20,299 nucleotides of DNA from Chlamydiia bacterium. Lineage in GTDB: Bacteria > Chlamydiota > Chlamydiia > Chlamydiales > JACKPQ01. Shown piece after piece: positions 8,576 through 15,560 of this stretch. The stretch's first letter is position 1. Every line of letters begins with the position of its first letter. Both the position numbers and the translations under genes were made by a program. The stretch spans positions 1-20,299 of the forward strand of contig JAUILX010000005.1 of NCBI GenBank assembly GCA_030433395.1, in the 5' to 3' direction. A model generated the notes under the pieces. The model was not told the DNA's origin, did not search any database, and saw only the letters and a program-made list of their open reading frames with translations.

Positions 8576-9875
8576 CATCACCTCCAGGCAAAAAGCCACT
8601 TAAAAAATCATCATCGTCATCATCGTCAAAAGCATCGAAGTCATAAGCATCAATATCTTTATGTTGCTTCTTGGGCTGAGCTACATGAAAAGGTAGTGAA
8701 ACCTTCTGAGCTTGCACTCTTCTTTGATCAAAAAGATGACCTTGTAAACACCATCCTTTAGCCATTTTTTTAATTCCATCAAAAACAAACAGCTCTCCTG
8801 TCAATTGGCCTGAAACACACGCATCGATTTCATTAATACTTCGAAGCGTGCGCCAACCTTCCGCTTGTTTCAAAATCCAATCTCCCGTTCGCAAAATACG
8901 AGCCCTGCCACCCAAGCGGCAAGAAACGGATGTATGTGTACGCTTTCGCAATTGTGCAAAGACCTCTTGCACCTTAATAGGTATGGGTGAGCTCCTTTGC
9001 GTAGCCAACGAAAAATGCACTTGGTCACACCCTTGAGCATCCCAAAGCTTAATATCAACTTGCTCAGAACTACGTACAAAAAACTGTGCAATTGGAAAAC
9101 CTTGAGTTTGCATACCATCTTTTGCCCGAACCCAATCCGCATTTTTCCAAACCCATAACTCGCCATCCTCGATAGGCTCCATTCCAGTTGATGTTTCCAG
9201 TCTGAGCACACCCTTTTTATCAGAAAATTCCGATCCACCATAAATCTTAATAAGTTGATCCGGCCCATAAACTTTCATGTGTTTTAGCCTATCAACTGCC
9301 TTTAGCAAGGGAGACTGTGAAGACAGCCTTTTGGGCAGACATGCAGGCGCAGCTGACCAAGATAGTTGCCGTGAGCTGCCATCCAGATTCAAATGAGCAT
9401 CAAGCTTCAATTGATCACCTTGTAGCTGAGCGCAAAGCATCAAAGGCGTTTCATGATCCGCTACTTCCATATACCCTTGGTTATAAGTTAGAAATACAAG
9501 CTCATCAGAGCGAATAATAGAGCTCTCTTTAGACCCCTTAAACTTAACATTCAGGATGGGATCGCTCGGATCTGCATCAGGTCTTTTGTTGGTGCCTAGA
9601 AACAAAACCTCGTCTTTTAAATCAATAAAGGGAAATTGCTGATCACTCTCTTCCAAAGCAAGAGGTGAAGCTGGAAACGCCTTAAGATCCAAAGCTATAG
9701 TCTTCTCCACACGCCGCTTCAGTTTTGGACAAACCACATTCAGTGATCGTTCATTAAAATAGGGCAGTGAAAAAAATACCAGGGCGAGCATCGCTACCAA
9801 CAGCATTAAAGCCGCATTGATGAGGTAAACAACCCTCAGAGAACGCAAATAATAACAACTTTCATAGAGCATCAT
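8568..9875 (-). CDS. Bitopic membrane protein with Asp-rich tail, first gene of the secretion operon
   Basis: About 435 aa from the chosen start. It has a short N-terminal cytoplasmic segment, one membrane helix (VVYLINAALMLLVAMLALVFFSL), a long extracytoplasmic part with no domain I recognise, and an acidic C-terminus with seven consecutive Asp ending GGDDD. The frame is open upstream to 9935, but a promoter lies inside that extension, and the GGGGA sequence (rc of 9880-9884) sits four bases before the ATG at 9873-9875 and seven before that at 9870-9872. It overlaps gspD. It holds the place I recall for CT573 and the location and topology of GspC in other type II systems, but I see no GspC homology region, so a GspC role is inference only. 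Confidence 0.75.
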   Translation of the reverse strand: MMLYESCYYLRSLRVVYLINAALMLLVAMLALVFFSLPYFNERSLNVVCPKLKRRVEKTIALDLKAFPASPLALEESDQQFPFIDLKDEVLFLGTNKRPDADPSDPILNVKFKGSKESSIIRSDELVFLTYNQGYMEVADHETPLMLCAQLQGDQLKLDAHLNLDGSSRQLSWSAAPACLPKRLSSQSPLLKAVDRLKHMKVYGPDQLIKIYGGSEFSDKKGVLRLETSTGMEPIEDGELWVWKNADWVRAKDGMQTQGFPIAQFFVRSSEQVDIKLWDAQGCDQVHFSLATQRSSPIPIKVQEVFAQLRKRTHTSVSCRLGGRARILRTGDWILKQAEGWRTLRSINEIDACVSGQLTGELFVFDGIKKMAKGWCLQGHLFDQRRVQAQKVSLPFHVAQPKKQHKDIDAYDFDAFDDDDDDDFLSGFLPGGDDD

Positions 9876-9888
9876 AGAATCCCCGGTC

Positions 9889-9917
9889 AGTATAATCCAT
9901 CTACAAATAAGGATCAA
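9889..9917 (-). promoter_or_regulatory. Promoter of the type II secretion operon
   Basis: On the - strand TTGATC (9912-9917), a 17-base spacer and TATACT (9889-9894) form a good vegetative promoter. The predicted start near 9882 leaves a leader of only about 7-10 bases that begins with the GGGGA ribosome site. If correct, it rules out the longer reading frame beginning at 9935. Confidence 0.55.
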
Positions 9918-9981
9918 GTTGCGGAAAAAATACATTAATAGCTACAGTGAAAATAAGAACTATTAAAATAGCGGGGCCCTA

Positions 9982-10377
9982 ATGGTAGATAAAAAAGATG
10001 GTATGAGCGTAAAAGAGATAGAAAACTTTGCAAGGAAATACACTTATGAAGTGTTTTTCTCGCTTGTTTTTATTCTAGCAAGCTTCTTCTCGATGGCTAT
10101 GTTTGGCGTGACCTGGTGCATATACCTAGCATGCTTAGGTGGAATCCTTGGAGTTTGGTTCCCTGTTAAAGTCGAAAAAGCAGTCCGATCGGTTTTTCAA
10201 TTCGTTAACAAACAACAAAAACCAACGATGTTGGTTTTGGGCGTATTAGGGTTGGTCGTTGCGATTTTCCTGCCACCTCTTGTGTTCTTTGTTTTAGGTT
10301 TAATGGGTGGAAAAGCCCTTTATCGCTTTGCAATGCATGGTAGTGGCAGCAGTAATAACATCAATTCTAAAAAATAA
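9982..10377 (+). CDS. Small membrane protein with two hydrophobic hairpins (Inc-like pattern)
   Basis: 131 aa, unidentified. Two long hydrophobic blocks (about 24-60 and 81-113), each broken near its centre (GVTW; LPP), are separated by a basic linker (KVEKAVRSVFQFVNKQQK); both ends are hydrophilic and there is no signal peptide. Paired bilobed hydrophobic domains are the hallmark of chlamydial inclusion membrane (Inc) proteins, so this is a reasonable candidate, but ordinary inner-membrane proteins can look the same. It is transcribed away from the secretion operon. The ribosome site is weak (GCGGGG about eight bases before the ATG at 9982); a second ATG at 10003 is possible. Confidence 0.7.
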   Translation: MVDKKDGMSVKEIENFARKYTYEVFFSLVFILASFFSMAMFGVTWCIYLACLGGILGVWFPVKVEKAVRSVFQFVNKQQKPTMLVLGVLGLVVAIFLPPLVFFVLGLMGGKALYRFAMHGSGSSNNINSKK

Positions 10378-10385
10378 CCGCATGC

Positions 10386-10419
10386 ACCTAAAAGAACTCA
10401 AAAATCGGTTTTAGGCGGC
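10386..10419. repeat. Intergenic inverted repeat and dispersed motif copy
   Basis: A seven-base inverted repeat CCTAAAA (10386-10392) / TTTTAGG (10408-10414) encloses most of a 20-base motif at 10400-10419 that matches 18 of 20 bases with 58-77. It lies in the 81-base gap between convergent genes. It could be a weak transcription stop or a copy of a small dispersed element. Confidence 0.35.
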
Positions 10420-10458
10420 GCCAAAGCTCGCTGCACTGTTAATTTAGTATAACAAGCG

Positions 10459-11166
10459 CTAGGCGCGTTGCTGCAGATAGTCGCTCAGTGTGACTTTACC
10501 TGATTTAAAATGAGAAGTGATAGGCTCAATTTCTGAATCGTTTTTGTGATGACTTAAAAACTGTTGGATATCTTGAATTGCGGCCTTTTCTGCCTCATCG
10601 TGACAAAGCTCTTGTTCAATGGCAGCAATACGGAGCAGATTGAATCCATAGACCAGCTTATTGTGCTCAATATCATCAGGCAACATTTCATTCTTTAGCG
10701 CTTTAGCTTGTAAAAGCGCAGTACTTAAGTCCCCATCAGCAATAGTCAATGTCGTCATTGCAAAAGAACGGTGCCACTTGGAAGCATATTCAGTACGTTT
10801 CAGTGCAGATTGAGCAAAATGCTTTGCATCAGTTCCCTGATCTGAGGCAATTAAATGAGAAGCAATCGCATGATCATACTTTGCATGTAATTCAGGGTGA
10901 GAGCTCATGATTTTTTCTAGTTCAGGAAGCTTGGATTGATCTCCAGCAACCCAGGCCTCGTAAGCTTGAGAAGCAGCGAAATAATCCCCATGGCGTTTTG
11001 GTTTATTGAATCCCATATAAGATATAGAAAACACGGCAATTAGGGCAATTGGCACCCCAAAACGGACTAAATTTTTGATGCTTATAACCCACAGCCACCA
11101 TTTTTCTTTAAAAACCATGACTGATGCAATAATATTCTGATCTTTGCGCGTTACCCTAAACTTCAT
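10459..11166 (-). CDS. Membrane-anchored TPR-like protein (YfgM-like topology)
   Basis: 235 aa. A cytoplasmic N-terminus and one membrane helix (about 33-51, LVRFGVPIALIAVFSISYMGF) precede an all-helical extracytoplasmic domain of alanine-rich helices (YFAASQAYEAW, AIASHLIASDQG, DAKHFAQSALKR, DLSTALLQAKAL, NLLRIAAIEQEL) that read as degenerate tetratricopeptide units. The topology resembles YfgM/TPR_21 proteins, which assist envelope protein folding at the translocon; the resemblance is general and the assignment uncertain. AAGGA lies about seven bases before the ATG at 11164-11166; an alternative start is the Met at residue 17. It converges with the Inc-like gene. Confidence 0.75.
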   Translation of the reverse strand: MKFRVTRKDQNIIASVMVFKEKWWLWVISIKNLVRFGVPIALIAVFSISYMGFNKPKRHGDYFAASQAYEAWVAGDQSKLPELEKIMSSHPELHAKYDHAIASHLIASDQGTDAKHFAQSALKRTEYASKWHRSFAMTTLTIADGDLSTALLQAKALKNEMLPDDIEHNKLVYGFNLLRIAAIEQELCHDEAEKAAIQDIQQFLSHHKNDSEIEPITSHFKSGKVTLSDYLQQRA

Positions 11167-11241
11167 ACCCTTTTCCTTAGCTAAAACTCCAGGCTATCAG
11201 ACAATCAATTATTCCTCAATCACATATACCGAAGAGCCCTC

Positions 11242-11254
11242 AAAATCGGATTTT
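11242..11254. repeat. Short palindrome AAAATCGGATTTT
   Basis: This 13-base palindrome around a central G lies between two leftward genes and shares AAATCGGNTTT with the motif copies at 58-77 and 10400-10419. A CATATAC/GTATATG inverted repeat flanks it (about 11223-11263). It could be an operator or a weak terminator of the 99-residue gene; neither is shown. Confidence 0.3.
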
Positions 11255-11272
11255 CAGTATATGCCGAAGCGA

Positions 11273-11572
11273 TCAGTTACATATTGGTATTCTGACCTGA
11301 ATCCAACTCTTTGGGAAAATGACAAAGTCGATTTTAATAGACCTCAATATTCGCGCCGTTATATCATAGATACCATTGTAAACTTTAGGACGCGTAACTA
11401 AATAACCAACGCCACCGCCTGCAACACAACCAATACAACCTATAGCAATCATTTGTACTAGTTTATCTGGGCCTTCCGAGCATTTATCTTCTGCATAGCT
11501 TGCAGCGATAACACCTCCTGCAGCAAATGCAGAGACTATCACCATACCTTTGAAAACAGATTCTATACTCAT
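11273..11572 (-). CDS. Small membrane protein with glycine-rich helices
   Basis: 99 aa, unidentified. Two helices are visible: residues 5-27 (SVFKGMVIVSAFAAGGVIAASY) and 38-60 (LVQMIAIGCIGCVAGGGVGYLV), the second with a glycine-zipper-like AGGGVGYL. Three cysteines lie in or near the membrane part. The last 35 residues are basic and less convincing. AGAGAGAAG lies about 6-14 bases before the ATG at 11570-11572. It sits between mutY and the TPR-like gene on the same strand, with gaps of 180 and 106 bases. It is short and could be spurious, but the ribosome site and helix pattern favour a real gene. Confidence 0.5.
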   Translation of the reverse strand: MSIESVFKGMVIVSAFAAGGVIAASYAEDKCSEGPDKLVQMIAIGCIGCVAGGGVGYLVTRPKVYNGIYDITARILRSIKIDFVIFPKSWIQVRIPICN

Positions 11573-11752
11573 AAATAACTTCTCTCTATAAATTCTATAT
11601 TAAACATAAGAATCGGTTTTAACTGCGTCGTTGCGGTTCCATATTTTCCAATATCAATTCGGACCATTTTAACAACCCTGTTTCTCGCTCCCGTCAAAAA
11701 GCTTAAGCAATTCATTTCCAAATTACCAATTCTTGACCAAAATTCTACTATT

Positions 11753-12820
11753 TCATGCTTTTTTCGTCGATAAAAGACATTTCTTTAAGTCTCGATGCCC
11801 TCCGCAAAAGGGTAGATCTATAAGCTCTGATAATGGAACCCATTTAAAACCCTCAATCGGCTGAAGATCTGTACCTTGCAACCTCCAAACATGTGGGTAT
11901 AGATGCGCTTGAAAACGTGTAAATCCGTGCTTTATAGGATCTAAAAGCTCTGGAGGTGGTAAAGATTTGCCAAGCAACTCCTTTAGATGCTCCAACAAGA
12001 TCGATATAGACCTTTTATCATTAGTTACTTCTAGAAAGGGAAAATGCCATAAATCCTGCATCACACCATTTTGGTGCTCGCGGCGGATAAGAACATGGCC
12101 CGCTTGAATCATTACCCAGACAAGCCGATGCAGCCGTGTTACTTGGGGCTTTTTTTGCCTCACTGGGATTCTGTCCGTTTTCTCCTGCTTCAAAGCCTTG
12201 CACTCTTTTTGCAGTGGGCATAACCAACATTTTGGAGCCTTTTGGCAAACAAGAGCCCCCAGCTCTATAAGCCCTTCGACCACAGCCGCTGGCTCATCGC
12301 AGCAAAGAAGTTTTTCAGCATATGCATCGATAATTTTCTGACCCTTCGGAACATCAATTGAATCCTCAACCATATAAAGCCGGGAAAGCACTCGCCTGAC
12401 ATTACCATCAACAGCGATGACCTTTTCACCAAAAGCAAACGCTGCAATGGCTCCTGCTGTGTAAGGTCCAATCCCTTTGATTTTGAGTAAATCCTGCTTT
12501 GTTTGGGGCATCACTCCGTTAAAGTGAGAGCAAATTTCTTGCGCAGCATCGTGCAGATTCCGTGCTCTAGAATAATACCCTAAACCCTCCCAAGCTCTAA
12601 TCACATCATCTCGAGATGCCTCTGCCAGGGCTTTAATTGTTGGAAATTGGCGCATCCAGTGTTCAAAATATGGAATGACAACACTCACCTGAGTTTGTTG
12701 AAGCATCACTTCCGAAACCCAAACACGGTATCCAGACAAATTTTTTCTCCATGGCAAATCACGGCGATGTTTGTAAAACCACGCCTTTAAGAGATCAGAG
12801 CACTTTTTTTCCTCGGTCAA
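11753..12820 (-). CDS. mutY: A/G-specific adenine DNA glycosylase MutY
   Basis: About 355 aa. It removes adenine mispaired with 8-oxoguanine in base excision repair. Catalytic Glu37 (SEVMLQQTQ), helix-hairpin-helix LKIKGIGPYTAGAIAAFAFG (112-131), catalytic Asp138 (AVDGNVRRVLSR), an iron-sulfur loop with Cys192, Cys198, Cys201 and Cys207, and a NUDIX-like C-terminal domain that reads 8-oxoG (MQDLWHFPF, HGFTRFQAHLY) are all present. The residue numbers match E. coli MutY up to the first Cys; the loop then lacks one residue (C-x5-C-x2-C-x5-C instead of C-x6). The frame is open to a GTG at 12835, but AGGAGG (rc of 12826-12831) inside that extension lies five bases before TTG at 12818-12820, which I take as the start. 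Confidence 0.93.
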   Translation of the reverse strand: MTEEKKCSDLLKAWFYKHRRDLPWRKNLSGYRVWVSEVMLQQTQVSVVIPYFEHWMRQFPTIKALAEASRDDVIRAWEGLGYYSRARNLHDAAQEICSHFNGVMPQTKQDLLKIKGIGPYTAGAIAAFAFGEKVIAVDGNVRRVLSRLYMVEDSIDVPKGQKIIDAYAEKLLCCDEPAAVVEGLIELGALVCQKAPKCWLCPLQKECKALKQEKTDRIPVRQKKPQVTRLHRLVWVMIQAGHVLIRREHQNGVMQDLWHFPFLEVTNDKRSISILLEHLKELLGKSLPPPELLDPIKHGFTRFQAHLYPHVWRLQGTDLQPIEGFKWVPLSELIDLPFCGGHRDLKKCLLSTKKA

Positions 12821-12848
12821 ACTTGCCTCCTGCACAAATTGAATAGTA

Positions 12849-12878
12849 ACTATAAAACTTTAAGATCTTTCCCTTCAA
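12849..12878 (-). promoter_or_regulatory. Predicted mutY promoter
   Basis: On the - strand TTGAAG (12873-12878), an 18-base spacer and TATAGT (12849-12854) precede the AGGAGG and TTG start of mutY by about 20 bases. The match is moderate. Confidence 0.4.
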
Positions 12879-12890
12879 TCCTTTAGTCAA

Positions 12891-12918
12891 TTGGCACGGC
12901 TTGCGCTTGGCTTATAGT
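12891..12918 (+). promoter_or_regulatory. Predicted promoter of the three-gene + strand operon
   Basis: TTGGCA (12891-12896), a 16-base spacer and TATAGT (12913-12918) stand back to back with the mutY promoter. Transcription near 12925 would leave a short leader containing GAAGGGGG before the ATG at 12942. Confidence 0.5.
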
Positions 12919-12941
12919 GTACAGATGGAAGGGGGATACCA

Positions 12942-13439
12942 ATGGACATTAAAGCGTTATATCATGAATTTAAGTTAACTTTAAGCGCAGAAATCTGCGC
13001 AATGCGTGAAGCCTTAGGTATAAGCCACCAAACAGAGTATGCCATCCTATGTGGAGATGAAGAGCTCAAGCTTCGCTTAAACCGATGTGCTAGCGAAGCC
13101 TACGAAACTCTGTACAATATTCAATCTCATCGCCAACAACTCCTTAATCAACTCGCCTCTGCACTAAACTGCAGCTCTGCATTAGAAGACGAACTATGGT
13201 CGACCCTGCAGCATTACGACATTGAAGATTGCGAATGCCAATCCCTCATTGAGCAAGTCCAAATTTTAGATGACAAAATCGAAGAGCAATCAGCGCGTAA
13301 TGATTCCCTTTTACAGGCGATCGATACCAATCAGCTTTTGCCACAAGAAGAGCACGCCATTGCCTTCCAGCCCATCCCCCTAAAGCAAGGCAGACGTTCA
13401 GTGATGATCACCGTTGATTACCCTGATGATATGAAATAG
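12942..13439 (+). CDS. Hypothetical acidic coiled-coil protein
   Basis: 165 aa with no signal peptide or membrane segment. It is mostly helical, with probable coiled coil at about 40-75 (EELKLRLNRCASEAYETLYNIQSHRQQLLNQLA) and 100-130 (SLIEQVQILDDKIEEQSARNDSLLQAI), then a short proline-containing tail. The general look (about 150 aa, two long helices) is shared by small chaperones such as FlgN or type III secretion chaperones, but I see no specific signature. AAGGGGG lies about seven bases before the ATG. It is followed after 22 bases by the first glycerophosphotransferase-like gene, so the two are probably cotranscribed. Confidence 0.8.
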   Translation: MDIKALYHEFKLTLSAEICAMREALGISHQTEYAILCGDEELKLRLNRCASEAYETLYNIQSHRQQLLNQLASALNCSSALEDELWSTLQHYDIEDCECQSLIEQVQILDDKIEEQSARNDSLLQAIDTNQLLPQEEHAIAFQPIPLKQGRRSVMITVDYPDDMK

Positions 13440-13461
13440 AAAAGATGATATACTCCGGTTT

Positions 13462-14547
13462 ATGCGCTGTGCTATTTTTGCCTTCACTTATGTTGATATC
13501 GACCACATTGCCCCAATGGCATATATTTTAGATCTTCCGCTTATTATCTGTGACAAAAAGTCAAAATTCATCTGCCAAACATGTTATCCACAAATCAAAA
13601 TTGAATATGTCGACCAATCCTTTTTTTCATTTGAAAATCTCTGGAAAAACTACGACTTGATCATTCATAGTTTCAAGCCGTGGGCAACCCGTATGCGCCT
13701 GTTTGTCGATACCACCTACCGCAAACAAATCCAGCTTGTATATTGTCCACACGGTAATTCCGATAAGGTTTATACATACACCCATGCCGATTCCATCACC
13801 CACCACGATCATCAATTCGTGTATGGGAATCAAATGCGAGAATACATGACTAAATATAGCAACTGCAAAACAGACTTCACACTACAAGTAACTGGCAACT
13901 ATCGCAGAAAATTCTACAAAAAATATAAACAGCATTTTGATGAGTTAGCTAAAAATACTCTTTTTTCAAAATTTAAAAAAAAACAAACCACCCTTTTATA
14001 TGCACCTACATGGAAAGATCCAAACGCTAATACCTCTTTTCTAAAGCAATTTAAGGGGATAATCCAAGCCTGTCCCAAAAACCTTAACCTACTCATCAAA
14101 ATCCATCCTAACTTGGAGCAAAATTATCCTGCAGAAACGCACTATCTTCTTCAAAATAGTGACCGCTTCCCGAATATTATCGCGAATTTTGATTTTACTC
14201 CAACCCTACCCGTCATTGATGGGTGTGATGCCTACTTAGGAGATTATTCATCTGTTGGCTACGAATTTTTAGCCACACATAAACCCATGTTTTTTCTTAC
14301 TAATGACGACTTTCCCTCTCCCATTCATCATTGTGGGCTCGTTATTCCGAAAGAAGATGAAGCAAATCCGTTTCCTTTCATTCAAAAAAACCTAAACTCA
14401 GACTATTCAAAAGAGCAACAAGCTTTATACGACCATGCTTTTGACGACTCTGTTTCCTTCGACACAATCCAAAAAGAGTTTTTAGGTTATATTAAAGAAA
14501 CATGGAAGCAGCAGGACTTGTCTACACAACATCAGCCCATCACTTAG
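13462..14547 (+). CDS. CDP-glycerol glycerophosphotransferase-like protein, copy 1
   Basis: 361 aa. It is a GT-B-fold enzyme of the TagB/TagF (Glyphos_transf) type, which transfers glycerol-phosphate from CDP-glycerol to a polymer or lipid acceptor. Visible landmarks are CPHGNSDK (95-102, containing the HG of the active site), LLYAPTWKD (178-186), LLIKIHPN (210-217) and YLGDYSSVGYEFL (258-270, the nucleotide-phosphate binding D-x-SS motif). No membrane helix is seen; family members are peripheral inner-membrane proteins. The acceptor is unknown, and no teichoic-acid genes are nearby. No strong ribosome site precedes the ATG at 13462, but the aligned N-terminus of the second copy supports this start. 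The last 46 bases overlap copy 2. Confidence 0.85.
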   Translation: MRCAIFAFTYVDIDHIAPMAYILDLPLIICDKKSKFICQTCYPQIKIEYVDQSFFSFENLWKNYDLIIHSFKPWATRMRLFVDTTYRKQIQLVYCPHGNSDKVYTYTHADSITHHDHQFVYGNQMREYMTKYSNCKTDFTLQVTGNYRRKFYKKYKQHFDELAKNTLFSKFKKKQTTLLYAPTWKDPNANTSFLKQFKGIIQACPKNLNLLIKIHPNLEQNYPAETHYLLQNSDRFPNIIANFDFTPTLPVIDGCDAYLGDYSSVGYEFLATHKPMFFLTNDDFPSPIHHCGLVIPKEDEANPFPFIQKNLNSDYSKEQQALYDHAFDDSVSFDTIQKEFLGYIKETWKQQDLSTQHQPIT

Positions 14548-15560
14548 ATCACATCGCCCCTCTATGTCTTTTGCTTGACCTACCGCTTATTGTGACAGAT
14601 CCTGGGATCTATGCTCAAGCAACAACCTATTATCCCCAACTCATCGTTTACGAAATCGATGAGCTTCATCTCATTGATTTCATTGCAAAACGCTTTGGTT
14701 TGCTTATTTCTTGCCTGCCTGCTTGCCTGCTATCTAAAATCTTTCTCACACTCGAGCATCTGTATGGGAAAAAAATCACATCGATTTGGTGTCCACACGG
14801 CAGCTCGGATAAAGGTTATCACTTTGCCGGCAAAACGGGTTTACAAGAAGAGCGATTTGCATTTATTTACGGACAGAAAATGCGCGACTTCTTTCGCGAA
14901 AAAAACATTTTTCCCAACTTGCGCCAAACTATCAGTATTGGCAACTATCGCCATAGCTATTACACCAATGTAAAGCCGCTTTACATTGACATTTTCGAAA
15001 AGTCAATTGGATCGCAATTTACTGAAAAAAAACCACTTATCTTATACGCTCCGACATGGGAAGATGAATTTCAGACGCATTCAATTTTGCAAATTGCACC
15101 TCATTTGATTGAAACCTTGCCAGCTGATTACAACCTTCTTATTAAAATTCATCCCAACGTATCAATACAACAAGCGCATAAAATTGAGCTCATGATCGAA
15201 ACCTACCAACACAGACCAAATATTGGATTCCTAACCGACTTCCCCCTCATTTATCCAATATTAGATCAGACAGCGATCTACGTCGGTGATCGATCATCAA
15301 TTGGCTACGACTTCTTAACCTATAATCGCCCGATGCTTTTCATTGACACAGTGACAAACCACCCACTTAACCAATGCGGACCCACAATTCATCCTGATTC
15401 CATCGATGAATTCTATGACATTTTGCAAGACCATCTATCTGTAGATCCCGCACCCTTTAAGCAAGTCCGAGCAGATCTATGCGCCTATACCTTCGATCCT
15501 CTATCAGATAAAGATACGATCAAGTCACAGTTTATCGCACTGATTGATACAATTGATTAA
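14502..15560 (+). CDS. CDP-glycerol glycerophosphotransferase-like protein, copy 2
   Basis: 352 aa, paralogous to the preceding gene along its whole length: both begin with a ...DHIAP...DLPLI segment, then CPHGSSDKGY (97-106), ILYAPTWED (180-188), LLIKIHPN (212-219) and YVGDRSSIGYDFL (260-272). All family landmarks are kept, so both copies look active. Where copy 1 has GDYSS, this one has GDRSS. The ATG at 14502 lies inside copy 1 in another frame, with only a weak ribosome site, so translation is probably coupled. Its TAA shares the bases TTAA with the stop of mreC on the other strand. A short repetitive stretch built from CTTG and CCTG units (14710-14730) lies in the coding sequence. Confidence 0.85.
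   Translation: MEAAGLVYTTSAHHLDHIAPLCLLLDLPLIVTDPGIYAQATTYYPQLIVYEIDELHLIDFIAKRFGLLISCLPACLLSKIFLTLEHLYGKKITSIWCPHGSSDKGYHFAGKTGLQEERFAFIYGQKMRDFFREKNIFPNLRQTISIGNYRHSYYTNVKPLYIDIFEKSIGSQFTEKKPLILYAPTWEDEFQTHSILQIAPHLIETLPADYNLLIKIHPNVSIQQAHKIELMIETYQHRPNIGFLTDFPLIYPILDQTAIYVGDRSSIGYDFLTYNRPMLFIDTVTNHPLNQCGPTIHPDSIDEFYDILQDHLSVDPAPFKQVRADLCAYTFDPLSDKDTIKSQFIALIDTID

Noticed and set aside
9317..9517. 66-residue + strand frame
   Set aside because: It is fully inside the Asp-rich-tail gene on the other strand and has no supporting signal.
10446..10466. GCGC/GCGC hairpin at the end of the TPR-like gene as a terminator
   Set aside because: It has a three-base loop, lies partly in coding sequence, and has no T tract on either strand.
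11144..11401. 85-residue + strand frame
   Set aside because: It overlaps the start of the TPR-like gene and the end of the small membrane protein, has no convincing start, and its composition is not protein-like.
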